A DNA stretch of 41,269 bases from an uncultured Parabacteroides sp. (GCA_944325335.1 CALUZR010000030.1:1-41269), one strand, 5' to 3'. Numbered from the stretch's first letter, positions 15,521 to 24,818 are shown. Numbers and translations: made by a program. Notes: generated by a model not told the origin, from the sequence alone.

Positions 15521-16132
15521 ATGTTAGTCAAGATTTATGAAGAGAACCCTAACCTGCGGGAAATAGACAAGGTAGTGCGGGTGTTGCGCGAAGGCGGATT
15601 GGTGATTTATCCTACTGATACGGTATATGCCCTTGGGTGCGACGCGTTGAACGTGCGTGCCGTCGAGCGTATTTGCCAAATAAAAGGGGTGAATCCGCAA
15701 AAGAGCAATCTATCGATAATCTGCTACGACCTTTCGAACCTGAGCGAATATGCCAAGGTGAGCAATGCGGCATTCAAGTTGATGAAGAAGCACTTGCCTG
15801 GTCCTTTTACGTTTATTTTGCCCACGAGTAGCGAACTGCCGAAGATATACAAGAATCGAAAGGAGGTCGGAATCCGTGTACCGGATAATAACATCGTGCG
15901 GACAATCGTACGCGAGCTGGGCAACCCCTTGCTTACCATGTCTGTCTACGACCGGGAGGATGAAGAAGTGGAATATTCGACCGATCCTGAATTGATAGAA
16001 GAGAAATACGCCGACCAGGTGGATTTGATTATCGACGGAGGTTATGGCGGATTAGAACCCTCGACCGTGGTAGATTGCACGACCGACGATGTCGAAATCC
16101 TTCGCCAAGGGAAAGGTGAATTGTATATATAA
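15521..16132 (+). CDS. YrdC/Sua5/YciO-family protein, probable threonylcarbamoyl-AMP synthase
   Basis: It belongs to the family that makes threonylcarbamoyl-adenylate for the t6A modification of ANN-decoding tRNAs. The 203-aa single-domain protein has GGLVIYPTDTVYALGCDA (25-42), the ATP/threonine pocket start. KGVNPQKSNLSIIC corresponds to the K-R-x-x-x-x-P-L segment but with SNLS, a YciO-like variant. LPGPFTFIL and VGIRVPDN follow, and PSTVVDCT is the family C-terminal signature. The SNLS form suggests the YciO subgroup, whose role is less certain than TsaC. The start codon ATG follows the hairpin directly. Confidence 0.85.
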   Translation: MLVKIYEENPNLREIDKVVRVLREGGLVIYPTDTVYALGCDALNVRAVERICQIKGVNPQKSNLSIICYDLSNLSEYAKVSNAAFKLMKKHLPGPFTFILPTSSELPKIYKNRKEVGIRVPDNNIVRTIVRELGNPLLTMSVYDREDEEVEYSTDPELIEEKYADQVDLIIDGGYGGLEPSTVVDCTTDDVEILRQGKGELYI

Positions 16133-16150
16133 TATAAGGTATAAAGAGCC

Positions 16151-17041
16151 ATGAAATTGAGAATGATTGTAAGCGCCCTCCTGTGCGCGCTGCTCTTAAC
16201 CTCTTGTGGAGGGAAGAAAGCGAAGACGCAGGAATCGTCTGCCACGGACAAAAAAGTCCAAATCGAGTGGGCGACGTTCAATATCCGGTACGACAATCCG
16301 GGCGATAGTTTGAACAATTGGAAGTATCGCAAAGATACGGTATGCAAGTTTATCCTGGAAAAGCACTTGGATATCGTCGGGATGCAAGAAGTATTGCATA
16401 ACCAATTGGAAGATTTGAAAGCAGGTTTGCCCAATTTTGCCGAAGTAGGCGTAGGACGAGATGATGGAAAGACCGCCGGAGAGTATGCGCCTTTGTTCTT
16501 CCGAGCAGACAAGTTCGAGCTTTTGGATAGTAACACCTTCTGGCTTTCGCAATATCCGGATAGCGTAGGTTTTATCGGATGGGACGGAGCTTGTACGCGT
16601 ATTGCCACTTGGGCGAAATTGAAAGATAAAACTACGGGCAAAATATTTATGGCCGTTAATACGCACTTCGACCATGTGGGTATAGAAGCACGTCGGCAAG
16701 GAGCGTTGTTGATTATCCAACGCATCAAGGAGATTGTCGGAAACCAGCCCGCCGTAGTGACCGGAGACTTTAACGTAAACGACCAGTCGGAAGCTTATAA
16801 GACGATGACCACCAACGAGTTTGTCTTGAAAGACGCGTATAAGATGACCGATAAGAAGAGTGGTCCCGCTTATACGTTCCATGATTATGGCCGTGTCCCG
16901 GAAGCACAACGCGAGAAGATTGATTTCATCTTCGTTACGCCTCAGATTAAGGTATTGAATACGGAAATCGCCCAAAACCCGGAGACAAAGACCAGCTATT
17001 TGAGTGATCATAATCCGCATATCGCCCTGCTCGAGTTCTAA
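16151..17041 (+). CDS. Endonuclease/exonuclease/phosphatase-family lipoprotein
   Basis: This is a metal-dependent phosphodiesterase-fold enzyme anchored in the envelope. Residues 1-19 are a lipoprotein signal with lipobox LLTSC. EEP-domain landmarks run in order: TFNIRYDNPGDSLNNW (Asn metal ligand), DIVGMQEVL (catalytic Glu), VNTHFDHVG (His), VVTGDFNVND (Asp/Asn) and YLSDHNPHIALL (Asp-His). The fold fits nucleases, sphingomyelinases or phosphoinositide-type phosphatases. The exported location and absence of a DNA-binding extension make a small-molecule or lipid phosphodiesterase plausible, but the substrate cannot be read from sequence. It starts 18 nt after the YrdC-family gene on the same strand. 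Confidence 0.85.
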   Translation: MKLRMIVSALLCALLLTSCGGKKAKTQESSATDKKVQIEWATFNIRYDNPGDSLNNWKYRKDTVCKFILEKHLDIVGMQEVLHNQLEDLKAGLPNFAEVGVGRDDGKTAGEYAPLFFRADKFELLDSNTFWLSQYPDSVGFIGWDGACTRIATWAKLKDKTTGKIFMAVNTHFDHVGIEARRQGALLIIQRIKEIVGNQPAVVTGDFNVNDQSEAYKTMTTNEFVLKDAYKMTDKKSGPAYTFHDYGRVPEAQREKIDFIFVTPQIKVLNTEIAQNPETKTSYLSDHNPHIALLEF

Positions 17042-17094
17042 AAGGCAAAGACTCGGCGTTTTTCATTATTCATTTTAATTGTTCATTGGATCGA

Positions 17095-18420
17095 ATGGAT
17101 TGGAACCAACTTATTTCCGGCAAGCGTTTCGGATTGGAAGAATACCACGAACGGAAACATGAACGCACCTATTTCCAGCGGGATTATGACCGGTTGATCT
17201 TTTCTTCGCCTTTCCGACGTTTGCAAAACAAAACGCAAGTGTTTCCATTGCCTGGAAGTATATTCGTGCACAACCGATTGACGCATAGTTTAGAAGTTTC
17301 CTGCGTGGGTCGTTCGTTAGGAAATAATGTGGCGAAAGTGTTGATGCAACGATATCCAACAGGAAATGTGAATTTGCCAGAAATTGGTTCGATTGTATCG
17401 GCCGCTTGCTTGGCGCACGATATGGGTAATCCACCGTTTGGACATTCAGGAGAGCGAGCCATTTCAGCTTATTTCTCAGAAGGAACAGGTATGAAATGGG
17501 AATCTTATGTGCGAGAGGAAGGCGGGCGTTGGGATGATTTTGTGCATTTCGAAGGTAATGCCAACGCAATCCGTCTTTTGACGCATCAATTCGTCGGAAG
17601 ACGGAAGGGAGGTTTTGCCTTAACATATAGCACATTGGCTTCGATAGTGAAGTATCCGTACGCATCCATGTTTGCAGGAAAGAAAGGAAAGTTCGGCTTT
17701 TTTCAATCAGAAGAAGAAACATATCAATGTATTGCGAAGGAATTGGGTATTATTCCCGACCCAGAAGATCCGCATCGTTTCGTACGTTATCCATTGGTTT
17801 ATCTGGTTGAGGCGGCAGATGATATTTGTTACCAAATCATGGATATTGAAGATGCGTGTAAACTCCATATTTTGACGCCTGATGAAGCTATCGACCTGAT
17901 GTTGGGTTTCTTTGAGGGAAAGCGGTTGGCTCATATTAAGGAAATCATGCACATGGTAAATGATACGAATGAGCAGTTAGGTTATCTTCGTTCGTGCATT
18001 GTAGGGTTGTTGGTGGATGAGTGTACAAATGTATTTCTTGAGAATGAAGCAGGTTTGTTGGATGGTACGTACCGTATTCCGTTGATTCAGCATATAGGCG
18101 AAACAGCTCGTCGAGCATACGAACGTTGTGCGGAGACGGCTTGTCGGAAAATTTATACGGCTAAGGAAGTATTGGATATTGAATTGGCCGGTTATCACAT
18201 TTTTAGCCATTTAATTGATTGTTTGGTCGAGGCGGTGATGAATCCCAACCATGCTTATAGCAAATTGCTTCTTCGACGCATTCCGGAACAATATGATACT
18301 ACCGCTCCTACTACTTACGGTAAAATCCAATGCGTATTGGATTATATTTCGGGTATGACCGATGTCTACGCTTTGGATTTGTACCGCAAGATTACAGGCA
18401 TGAGCCTTCCGGCTGTTTAG
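17095..18420 (+). CDS. dgt: Deoxyguanosinetriphosphate triphosphohydrolase
   Basis: This HD-domain enzyme hydrolyses dGTP to deoxyguanosine and triphosphate. NRLTHSLEVSCVGRSLG (from about residue 60) has the first metal His, LAHDMGNPPFGHSGE has the HD pair and the signature loop, and VEAADDICYQIMDIED supplies the late Asp. Length is about 441 aa, within the Dgt range. The open frame can start at TTG 17086, but ATG 17095 (MDWNQLISGKRFG) is preferred. Beyond roughly 17,300 the gene is visibly richer in A/T than its neighbours. The stop codon overlaps that of the convergent GH20 gene by 3 nt. No terminator separates the two. Confidence 0.9.
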   Translation: MDWNQLISGKRFGLEEYHERKHERTYFQRDYDRLIFSSPFRRLQNKTQVFPLPGSIFVHNRLTHSLEVSCVGRSLGNNVAKVLMQRYPTGNVNLPEIGSIVSAACLAHDMGNPPFGHSGERAISAYFSEGTGMKWESYVREEGGRWDDFVHFEGNANAIRLLTHQFVGRRKGGFALTYSTLASIVKYPYASMFAGKKGKFGFFQSEEETYQCIAKELGIIPDPEDPHRFVRYPLVYLVEAADDICYQIMDIEDACKLHILTPDEAIDLMLGFFEGKRLAHIKEIMHMVNDTNEQLGYLRSCIVGLLVDECTNVFLENEAGLLDGTYRIPLIQHIGETARRAYERCAETACRKIYTAKEVLDIELAGYHIFSHLIDCLVEAVMNPNHAYSKLLLRRIPEQYDTTAPTTYGKIQCVLDYISGMTDVYALDLYRKITGMSLPAV

Positions 18421-20477
18421 CGGATAGATTCCAACCAAGTTTTTACTTTCCTTACCATCGGAATCTCGTAATAGAACCACCAGTCGCTATTGTTGCTTTT
18501 CGAGGCAAGATGATTGTGATGGTTCAGGTCTGAAATATATCCTTCGGGTTGTTCCATAAATCGAGTTTGGGAATAAACGGATAGGAAGTATGTTCGCATA
18601 GTCTCGAAATCCTCACATACGTGGGAAATGTTCTGCAGTGCTTCTTGTCGATTGGTTTCACCTTGAGCTTTGTCATATGCATGGAGTGCTAAAAGCAAAC
18701 GAGTAGGATAGTGCTGTAATTCATTCGTCGCGTTATAGACTTGCAAGGTATAGCGATTCCGTAGGGCATTGGCTTCAGCCAAGCGTATGCCTTCCTTTAT
18801 TTCCTCATATCGGATATTTTCTTGTTGGGCTTGTGTTACTTTTTCTTTGTATTGTTCGCTCCATACACCGGGTTCTTCTTTTTGGGGTAAATCTATCAAG
18901 GTGAAGGAAGAGACTCCCCAGGCCGGATTCCGTCGTCCGGAAGTAATCAAGGCATTATCGAAGAAGAAAATAGCTTGTTCTAATTCATCAAGAAATTGCA
19001 TGCGTTTTTCTTCCGGTCGGAAACCAAACTCCCGTTGGGCGTGTGCCTCCTTAAAAGCCTTTATGTCTCTGGCTGATGGATTCCAGCCGAACTCTCCTTG
19101 TGCTACAAATCCACGCCAAACGGTTTCAAGATGAGGCGAACCATCGTCCCAAGCTGTCGCTAAGATGCCTTCCAGATGATTCTTGGCTACTAACTCACTA
19201 AATCCTTTTATATACTCCGAGCGCGTATTCCGTCGTGGGAGGAAAGGGGAATCACCTGCAGAGGCCGCCGTAGCTCCCATGACCTTCAATCCTTTCTCTT
19301 CATACCATTTCAAGAGGCGTTTATGTGCAGGATGTGTGGCATCTTCGTATAGCCAACGCATATATACACATTCTTTTGGGAAAAGGTTGATGGCTTCGTC
19401 CAATTTCTGGGTGTTCCATTCCTGAGCTACTTCTTCTTCGCTTTTATCGCTTAGAATCAATGACCAAAGGCCAGCGTATTTCAAAGGCATATCATCCCAG
19501 AAGATGGGCGTACGTCCTTGTGCAAGGGCAAAGTCACATACTTTTTCCAACCAAACCATCTGGAGTTCAAACGCGCTTTTACCCGTTGCCCGGCATCGCT
19601 CGTCAATGCCAATGGCCGTAATCTCATCTCCGCCCACATGCAAATACTTGCCATAGGGCATCGCCTCGAGGGCGTCACGATAGAGGTCGAATTGCACTTC
19701 GTACGTCCGTGGGTCGGCTGGACAAAACTCCCAATCGCTGGCAGGATTCTCACGCAATTCCCAATGATGCTTTAAGATAAAGCCTGCGTGACCTAATCCT
19801 TGTACTAACGGGCTGATTTCGATATTCCGTTCTTTCGCATAACGGCACAACGCGCGCATCTCTTGTTTGCTGATGGCATTCCCGGCACCGATTTCCGGCC
19901 TTCGGACGAACCTCAATTTGTCTTCCAACTCCCATATAATGGCATTTATCTTATAAGAAGCCAACCGGTCGACCAGGCGATAATAGTATTCCATCCGGTC
20001 GAGGTGATGTTTTGTGTCCAAATGGATGGCACGATAAGCGATAGCAGGATAATCCGTTATCGTCATCGGCGGGATGCCTTGCCCGAAGTCCCGGCTATCT
20101 TCCATCAGTTGTTCCAACGTTTGGCACCCATAGAAAAGTCCAGCTTCGGTGCGTGCTCGGAGGGTTATCTGCTTCGCCCCGACCGTCAGCACGTATCCTT
20201 CGGGCGAATCAGGCATATCTTGCTGGGCGAGCGAAAGATACACCCCAATTCCTTTCCGTTCGCTCCGGGGAAGGGCATCGAGCAAATCGCCCAAGACGGG
20301 CATCGGTGTATCGTCTTCCGTAAGGATATATTTTACTTCGTGGTAGAAGAAGGTTTCCCCTTCGTGTACCTCAATTGCTTGGGGTTGAGGAATTAATTGG
20401 AAAGCTTTATCCAATTCCTTTGCCCACAATCCGCCGGCAAGGAGCCACATACATACGATTATCCATCCTGTTTTCAT
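18417..20477 (-). CDS. Beta-N-acetylhexosaminidase, GH20
   Basis: This is an exported GH20 enzyme that releases terminal beta-linked GlcNAc/GalNAc by substrate-assisted catalysis. Residues 1-19 form a Sec signal (cleavage after LWA). Residues 20-140 form the GH20b-like lead domain, followed by a (beta/alpha)8 barrel beginning ITDYPAIAYRAIHLD. The catalytic pair is D284-E285 in HVGGDEITA. A long helical C-terminal region follows, rich in charged residues (about 510-686). Start: the open frame extends to 20705, but that extension reads through a repeat and past a -7 box at 20510-20503, so ATG 20477 is chosen (686 aa). The 3' half is A/T-richer than the 5' half, with the shift near 19,560. Confidence 0.9.
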   Translation of the reverse strand: MKTGWIIVCMWLLAGGLWAKELDKAFQLIPQPQAIEVHEGETFFYHEVKYILTEDDTPMPVLGDLLDALPRSERKGIGVYLSLAQQDMPDSPEGYVLTVGAKQITLRARTEAGLFYGCQTLEQLMEDSRDFGQGIPPMTITDYPAIAYRAIHLDTKHHLDRMEYYYRLVDRLASYKINAIIWELEDKLRFVRRPEIGAGNAISKQEMRALCRYAKERNIEISPLVQGLGHAGFILKHHWELRENPASDWEFCPADPRTYEVQFDLYRDALEAMPYGKYLHVGGDEITAIGIDERCRATGKSAFELQMVWLEKVCDFALAQGRTPIFWDDMPLKYAGLWSLILSDKSEEEVAQEWNTQKLDEAINLFPKECVYMRWLYEDATHPAHKRLLKWYEEKGLKVMGATAASAGDSPFLPRRNTRSEYIKGFSELVAKNHLEGILATAWDDGSPHLETVWRGFVAQGEFGWNPSARDIKAFKEAHAQREFGFRPEEKRMQFLDELEQAIFFFDNALITSGRRNPAWGVSSFTLIDLPQKEEPGVWSEQYKEKVTQAQQENIRYEEIKEGIRLAEANALRNRYTLQVYNATNELQHYPTRLLLALHAYDKAQGETNRQEALQNISHVCEDFETMRTYFLSVYSQTRFMEQPEGYISDLNHHNHLASKSNNSDWWFYYEIPMVRKVKTWLESIR

Positions 20478-20502
20478 GCGATTCGATTTAAAAAGTCCGA
20501 TA

Positions 20503-20510
20503 CAAAAATA
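20503..20510 (-). promoter_or_regulatory. -7 box TATTTTTG for the GH20 gene
   Basis: The minus strand matches TAnnTTTG and would start transcription near 20497, about 20 nt ahead of the ATG at 20477. Confidence 0.5.
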
Positions 20511-20578
20511 CGCATAATCCTTGAGAAAACTTTCCTTGAAGGCCGTAAAAAAGTTCTTTTCCTTCGGCAAATTCTTTA

Positions 20579-20656
20579 CGTATCGACGATATTTGTACAC
20601 GTATCGTCGATATTTGTGTATCTTTAGCCTAAAGATATAGAAACATCGTCGATACG
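20579..20656. repeat. Composite palindromic element (TATCTTTAG family, locus 2)
   Basis: In order it contains CGTATCGACGAT (20579-20590), CGTATCGTCGAT (20600-20611), the perfect dyad TATCTTTAGCCTAAAGATA (20619-20637, 9-bp arms, central C) and CATCGTCGATACG (20644-20656), which is the reverse complement of the first block. The same blocks in the same order occur at 27582-27656. It sits in the 456-bp divergent region between the GH20 gene and rprX, nearer the GH20 side. The remainder of that region (20657-20933) is A/T-rich and shows no gene and no perfect -7 box. Confidence 0.9.
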
Positions 20657-20933
20657 CGAAGAATATATAAGCAGAAATAGAAAAAATTCCGGTTATGTTT
20701 TTCACTTTTCTCCCTTATGCCGAAACAAAACGAAGAGGGCGTTTGTTATTTAGATAGTTGTTAAAAGGCGTGTAGAAAATAGACTTTTGTAGGATATTTA
20801 TCGATAAAAATAGCATTTTGAGCGATAACCAAGTATTATTAACAATAGGAGGCTCTATTTTTCACGTTTGTTATGTAAATATTCAGGCGAAACATGCGTT
20901 ATTTGTAAGTGTGTTAAATGGAGATAGATTGAG

Positions 20934-22439
20934 ATGAAGAAATCGACGATTTGGTTGCTTGCGATGGTGATGGCATTTGCGTTTGCAGGTTTGTTATATT
21001 TGCAAATCAGTTATGTGCGCATTATCCTGAAAACACGTAGTGAGCAATTCGATGAAACGGTAAAACAATGCTTGCATCGGGTATCGAAAAACCTGGAATT
21101 GGACGAGACGAGGCAATATCTGGAAGATGATGTCAACCGCGACCAGAATAGTTTTTTGTACCAGAATGTAATCATTACGGATTCGGACGGGGGCGTCCAG
21201 CAAATCGAGCTTCAGAGCTTTAGCAGCCCTAAGTTCCAACCACGTTCGTCCCTGAGCAACCGGCCTACCAGTTCGATCGTGAACACTTCGAAGGATTTGC
21301 AAAAGACCTTGAAGCAACGCTACCAATATCAAGGCGGATTGATAGACGAGGTGATATATAATATATTGTATACGGCAAATTTGAAGCCGATCCAAGAGCG
21401 GGTGAACTTCAAGACGCTGAACGGGTATTTGAAGAACGAGTTTATCAATAGCGGATTGAACCTTCCGTATGTCTTTTCCGTCATTAATAAAGATGGGAAT
21501 GAGGTGTATCGGAGCGGGAAGATAGAAGGCGAGCCGTTGGCTTCGGACATCATCACGCAAGTGTTGTTTCCGAACGACCCGCCCTCGAAACAGAATTACC
21601 TGAAGGTATATTTCCCGACCAAGGGCGATTACATATCGGATTCAATCACGTTTATCGTGCCCTCGGTACTCTTTTCGTTCATCTTGTTGGTGACGTTCAT
21701 CTTCACCATTTATATCGTATTCCGCCAGAAGCGTTTGTCGGAAATGAAGAATGATTTCATCAACAACATGACGCACGAACTGAAGACGCCAGTATCGACC
21801 ATCTCGCTCGCGGCGCAGATGTTGAAGGATTCGGATATTACGAAGAGCCCCGACGTGTTCAAACACATTTCGGGTGTCATCAATGATGAGACAAAACGCC
21901 TCGGGTTCTTGGTAGAAAAGGTATTGCAGATGTCGCTCTTCGAACGGCAAAAAGCGACCTTAAAGTTGAAAGAGCTAGATGCGAACGATTTGGTGATCAA
22001 TGTAGCCAATACGTTTGCCCTGAAAGTCGAGAAGTATGGCGGTACGCTCGACATCGACCTCGAAGCATTAGACTCGACGATTTACGTGGACGAAATGCAC
22101 ATCACGAACGTATTGTTCAATCTGTTGGACAATGCCGTGAAATACCGCCGCCCGGAAGTGCCATTAAAACTAATGGTGCGGACGTGGAACGAGAATGGCA
22201 AGCTACAGGTTTCTGTAGAAGACAATGGGATTGGCATCAAGAAGGAATATCTGAAGAAAGTATTCGATCGTTTCTTCCGCGTGCCGACCGGAAACAAACA
22301 CGATGTGAAAGGCTTTGGACTGGGATTGGCCTATGTGCGTAAAATCATTGAAGACCACAAAGGCGCTATCCGCGCAGAACAAGGCAATAACAATATAGGA
22401 ACGAAATTTATTATTACTTTACCTCTTATAAAAAGTTAG
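20934..22439 (+). CDS. rprX: Two-component sensor histidine kinase, RprX type
   Basis: This inner-membrane sensor kinase of 501 aa has transmembrane segments at about 5-27 and 249-272 flanking a periplasmic domain of some 220 residues with no named fold visible. The HisKA dimerisation helix follows, with the phospho-acceptor H281 in NNMTHELKTPVST. The ATPase domain has the N box NLLDNAVKYR, the G1 box VEDNGIGI, the F box VFDRFFRVP and the G2 box GFGLGLAYV. It closely resembles remembered Bacteroides RprX. The matching response regulator begins 2 nt after its stop. No canonical -7 box is evident upstream, although a TTTG lies at 20867. The signal sensed is unknown. Confidence 0.9.
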   Translation: MKKSTIWLLAMVMAFAFAGLLYLQISYVRIILKTRSEQFDETVKQCLHRVSKNLELDETRQYLEDDVNRDQNSFLYQNVIITDSDGGVQQIELQSFSSPKFQPRSSLSNRPTSSIVNTSKDLQKTLKQRYQYQGGLIDEVIYNILYTANLKPIQERVNFKTLNGYLKNEFINSGLNLPYVFSVINKDGNEVYRSGKIEGEPLASDIITQVLFPNDPPSKQNYLKVYFPTKGDYISDSITFIVPSVLFSFILLVTFIFTIYIVFRQKRLSEMKNDFINNMTHELKTPVSTISLAAQMLKDSDITKSPDVFKHISGVINDETKRLGFLVEKVLQMSLFERQKATLKLKELDANDLVINVANTFALKVEKYGGTLDIDLEALDSTIYVDEMHITNVLFNLLDNAVKYRRPEVPLKLMVRTWNENGKLQVSVEDNGIGIKKEYLKKVFDRFFRVPTGNKHDVKGFGLGLAYVRKIIEDHKGAIRAEQGNNNIGTKFIITLPLIKS

Positions 22440-22441
22440 TT

Positions 22442-23173
22442 ATGGAAGAAAAAATTAAGATCTTCTTTTGCGAAGATGATGAGAACTTGGGGATGCTGCT
22501 GAGGGAATACTTGCAGGCCAAAGGTTATGTAACCGATTTGTTTGCCGACGGAGAAGTTGGTTATAAAGGTTTTACAAAGAGCAAGTACGATTTGTGCGTG
22601 CTCGACGTAATGATGCCGAAGAAAGATGGATTTACGCTTGCGCAAGAGATCCGTTCGATTAATCCGGATATTCCTATTATCTTCCTTACGGCCAAGACAA
22701 TGAAAGAGGATATCTTGGAAGGGTTTAAGATTGGTGCGGACGATTACCTGACGAAACCGTTCAGCATGGAAGAGCTCTTGCTCCGTATCGAAGCTATTTT
22801 GCGCCGCGTGAAGGGTAAGAAGATGAAAGATATTCCTTTCTACAAGTTAGGAAACTTCTTGTTTGATACGCAGAAGCAGACGTTGACGATTGGTGATAAG
22901 GTGACGAAACTCACCACTAAAGAGTGCGAATTGTTGAGTCTTTTGTGCGCACATGCTAATGAAATCTTGGAACGCAACTATGCATTGAAGACGATTTGGG
23001 TAGACGATAATTATTTCAATGCGCGTAGCATGGATGTGTATATCACAAAATTGCGTAAACTCTTGCGCGATGATCCAGCTATCGAGATTATCAATATCCA
23101 TGGAAAAGGATACAAATTGATCACCCCGTCGGCTGAAAACCAGTTCAACGAAGGCGATGTACAAGTTCTCTAA
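22442..23173 (+). CDS. rprY: Two-component response regulator, OmpR/PhoB class, RprY type
   Basis: This is the DNA-binding partner of the kinase encoded just upstream. The receiver domain (1-120) has the acidic pocket EDDE (11-14), phospho-acceptor D55 in VLDVMMP, T84 and K105 in LTKPFSMEE. A winged-helix domain (about 133-230) follows, with LTTKECELLSLLCAHANEIL and the recognition-helix region SMDVYITKLRKLLRDD ending in IINIHGKGYKLI. It is 243 aa, standard length, and the sequence agrees with remembered Bacteroides RprY. It is translationally close to rprX (2-nt gap) and ends before a strong terminator at 23202-23236. Confidence 0.92.
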   Translation: MEEKIKIFFCEDDENLGMLLREYLQAKGYVTDLFADGEVGYKGFTKSKYDLCVLDVMMPKKDGFTLAQEIRSINPDIPIIFLTAKTMKEDILEGFKIGADDYLTKPFSMEELLLRIEAILRRVKGKKMKDIPFYKLGNFLFDTQKQTLTIGDKVTKLTTKECELLSLLCAHANEILERNYALKTIWVDDNYFNARSMDVYITKLRKLLRDDPAIEIINIHGKGYKLITPSAENQFNEGDVQVL

Positions 23174-23201
23174 TCTTTAATGTTTATAGAATGAATTTAG
23201 G

Positions 23202-23236
23202 AACATTCGAATCGCAATGCGGTTCGAATGTTTTTT
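23202..23236 (+). terminator. Rho-independent terminator after rprY
   Basis: Positions 23202-23215 pair with 23219-23232 in a 14-bp stem (one G-U pair) with a 3-nt loop. A run of T residues follows at 23231-23236. The T run is on the plus strand only, so it ends rprXY. The convergent permease gene stops within it. Confidence 0.9.
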
Positions 23237-24461
23237 ATGACTTCAACCACCGGTTTCCTAAATAGCGGACAGGATACCAAGCGGCAAGGAATCCAATGGC
23301 GAGCACCGTCACAAGCACCGTAAAGATATCTCCCGGAAGTACGTGTACGGGATAGGCATCAATGATAAAAGCTCCGGCCGTATCACCTAAACGGATCAGT
23401 CCAAACTCTTGTTGGAGCACACAAAGCACAATGCCCGCCACAATACCCGCAAGCGCACCAAAGCCTGAAATCATCCAACCTTCGAAAAGGAATATTTGGC
23501 GTATCTGGCGATCGTTTGCTCCGAGATTGCGCAAAGTCCGTACATCTTCCTTCTTCTCGATCATGAGCATCGAAAGCGAACCGACTATGTTGAAGAGGGC
23601 AATCGCGAGGATAAAGCAAAGGATGAGAAACGTCACCCATTTCTCGACCTGCATCATCCGAAAGGAAGACTCCTGTTGCTCGAAACGGTTTTGTACGTTA
23701 TATTTATTCCCTAAAATATCGTTGATCTTTTGTTCGACTTTATCGATAGATGCGTCAGACTTTAGTTTGATTTCGAGGGCAGAAACCTCCTGTTCGTAAT
23801 GCAAGAGTTTACGGGCTACGGAAAGTGGAATAAGCATATAATGATCGTCGTAAACCGGTTGGTTGATGCGAAATACAGCCGTAATGAAGGCAAACTCCCG
23901 ATTAAAAGAGGTCGCTGGGTTAGCCATATTCACTCGTTCGTCGCGCTTCGGAACGTAAATCTCGAGCGGAGAAACGAAACCGGCATTGATGCCCAAATGA
24001 GCTGCCAACCCGATGCCCAATGTGGCATAATTGGCCACTTCGTCGGAGAGTTGGAAATTCCCATCAATGAGCACTGAGTCCAAAGGCACAAGCTGGGCAA
24101 ACGATTCATCTACCCCTTTGATGACGCCTACGTCTTGGCGATCCTTGTATTTGATCAAGGCATTGTCTTGTAATACTTCGCACACAATGTCTATTTCTGG
24201 AAGTGCGCGGACTTGGCGGATTGATTCCTCTTCCGGGTCGAATACTTTTCCTTCCTTAGGGATGATTTTCAGTTCCGGGTCGAAATGGCTAAAGAGCGAA
24301 GAGACCAAATCGTTGAATCCATTATAAACAGAAAGGGCGCACACAAGAGCCATTGTAGCAATCACCACACCACACACCGATATTCCCGAAATGATATTAA
24401 TCGCATTGTGCGACTTCTTCGAGAAAAGGTATCGGCGTGCTATATAGAAAGGGAAATTCAC
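23235..24461 (-). CDS. ABC transporter permease, LolC/LolE (FtsX) family
   Basis: This is an inner-membrane permease of the lipoprotein-releasing type, which works with LolD to pass outer-membrane lipoproteins to LolA. The 408-aa protein has the N-terminal FYIARRYLFSKKSHNAINIISGISVCGVVIATMALVCALSVYNGF, typical of LolC/E. It continues with a large periplasmic domain (about 50-260) and three C-terminal membrane segments of the FtsX domain (about 280-300, 328-350, 370-392). No LolD ATPase is adjacent. Bacteroidetes often keep one permease here and others elsewhere. It is the last gene of the aroQ-pyk-OMT-rbfA group, starting 9 nt after rbfA. Confidence 0.85.
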   Translation of the reverse strand: MNFPFYIARRYLFSKKSHNAINIISGISVCGVVIATMALVCALSVYNGFNDLVSSLFSHFDPELKIIPKEGKVFDPEEESIRQVRALPEIDIVCEVLQDNALIKYKDRQDVGVIKGVDESFAQLVPLDSVLIDGNFQLSDEVANYATLGIGLAAHLGINAGFVSPLEIYVPKRDERVNMANPATSFNREFAFITAVFRINQPVYDDHYMLIPLSVARKLLHYEQEVSALEIKLKSDASIDKVEQKINDILGNKYNVQNRFEQQESSFRMMQVEKWVTFLILCFILAIALFNIVGSLSMLMIEKKEDVRTLRNLGANDRQIRQIFLFEGWMISGFGALAGIVAGIVLCVLQQEFGLIRLGDTAGAFIIDAYPVHVLPGDIFTVLVTVLAIGFLAAWYPVRYLGNRWLKS

Positions 24462-24470
24462 TTCGGCGTG

Positions 24471-24806
24471 TTATTGCTTTAGTAGATTATCGATGTGCTC
24501 GATATAGTCCAAAGAGTCGTCGATAAAGAACGAAAGCTCCGGAATCTTACGAAGTTGGAGATGCACACGTTGTCCCAAGTCGTATCGGATTGCCTTCGTA
24601 TTCGCCCGTATAGCTTCCAATAATTCCGCTGATTTTGTCGAGGGGAAAATACTCAGATAAGCCTTTGCTACGCTCAGATCGGAACTAACCCGTACGACAC
24701 TGACCGAAATCAATACGCCCGGCATTGTTTTCGTTTGCTTCAAGAATATATCACTCAATTCCTTTTGGATCAATCGTCCAATTTTGTTTAGTCTTGTACT
24801 TTCCAT
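24471..24806 (-). CDS. rbfA: 30S ribosome-binding factor A
   Basis: It is a late 30S subunit maturation factor that binds near helix 45 of 16S rRNA. The 111-aa single KH-like domain reads RLNKIGRLIQKELSDIF, VLISVSVVRVSSDLSVAKAYLSIF and IRYDLGQRVHLQLRKIPELSFFIDDS, which is the full RbfA pattern including the RKIPEL/FxxD segment. It lies between the O-methyltransferase gene (12-nt gap) and the Lol-type permease (9-nt gap). Confidence 0.93.
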   Translation of the reverse strand: MESTRLNKIGRLIQKELSDIFLKQTKTMPGVLISVSVVRVSSDLSVAKAYLSIFPSTKSAELLEAIRANTKAIRYDLGQRVHLQLRKIPELSFFIDDSLDYIEHIDNLLKQ

Positions 24807-24818
24807 ACTGTTTAACTC

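Noticed and set aside
20478..20705. 76-residue N-terminal extension of the GH20 enzyme
   Set aside because: It translates the composite repeat element (KYRRYVYKYRRY) and lies upstream of the -7 box. A proper signal peptide begins at 20477.
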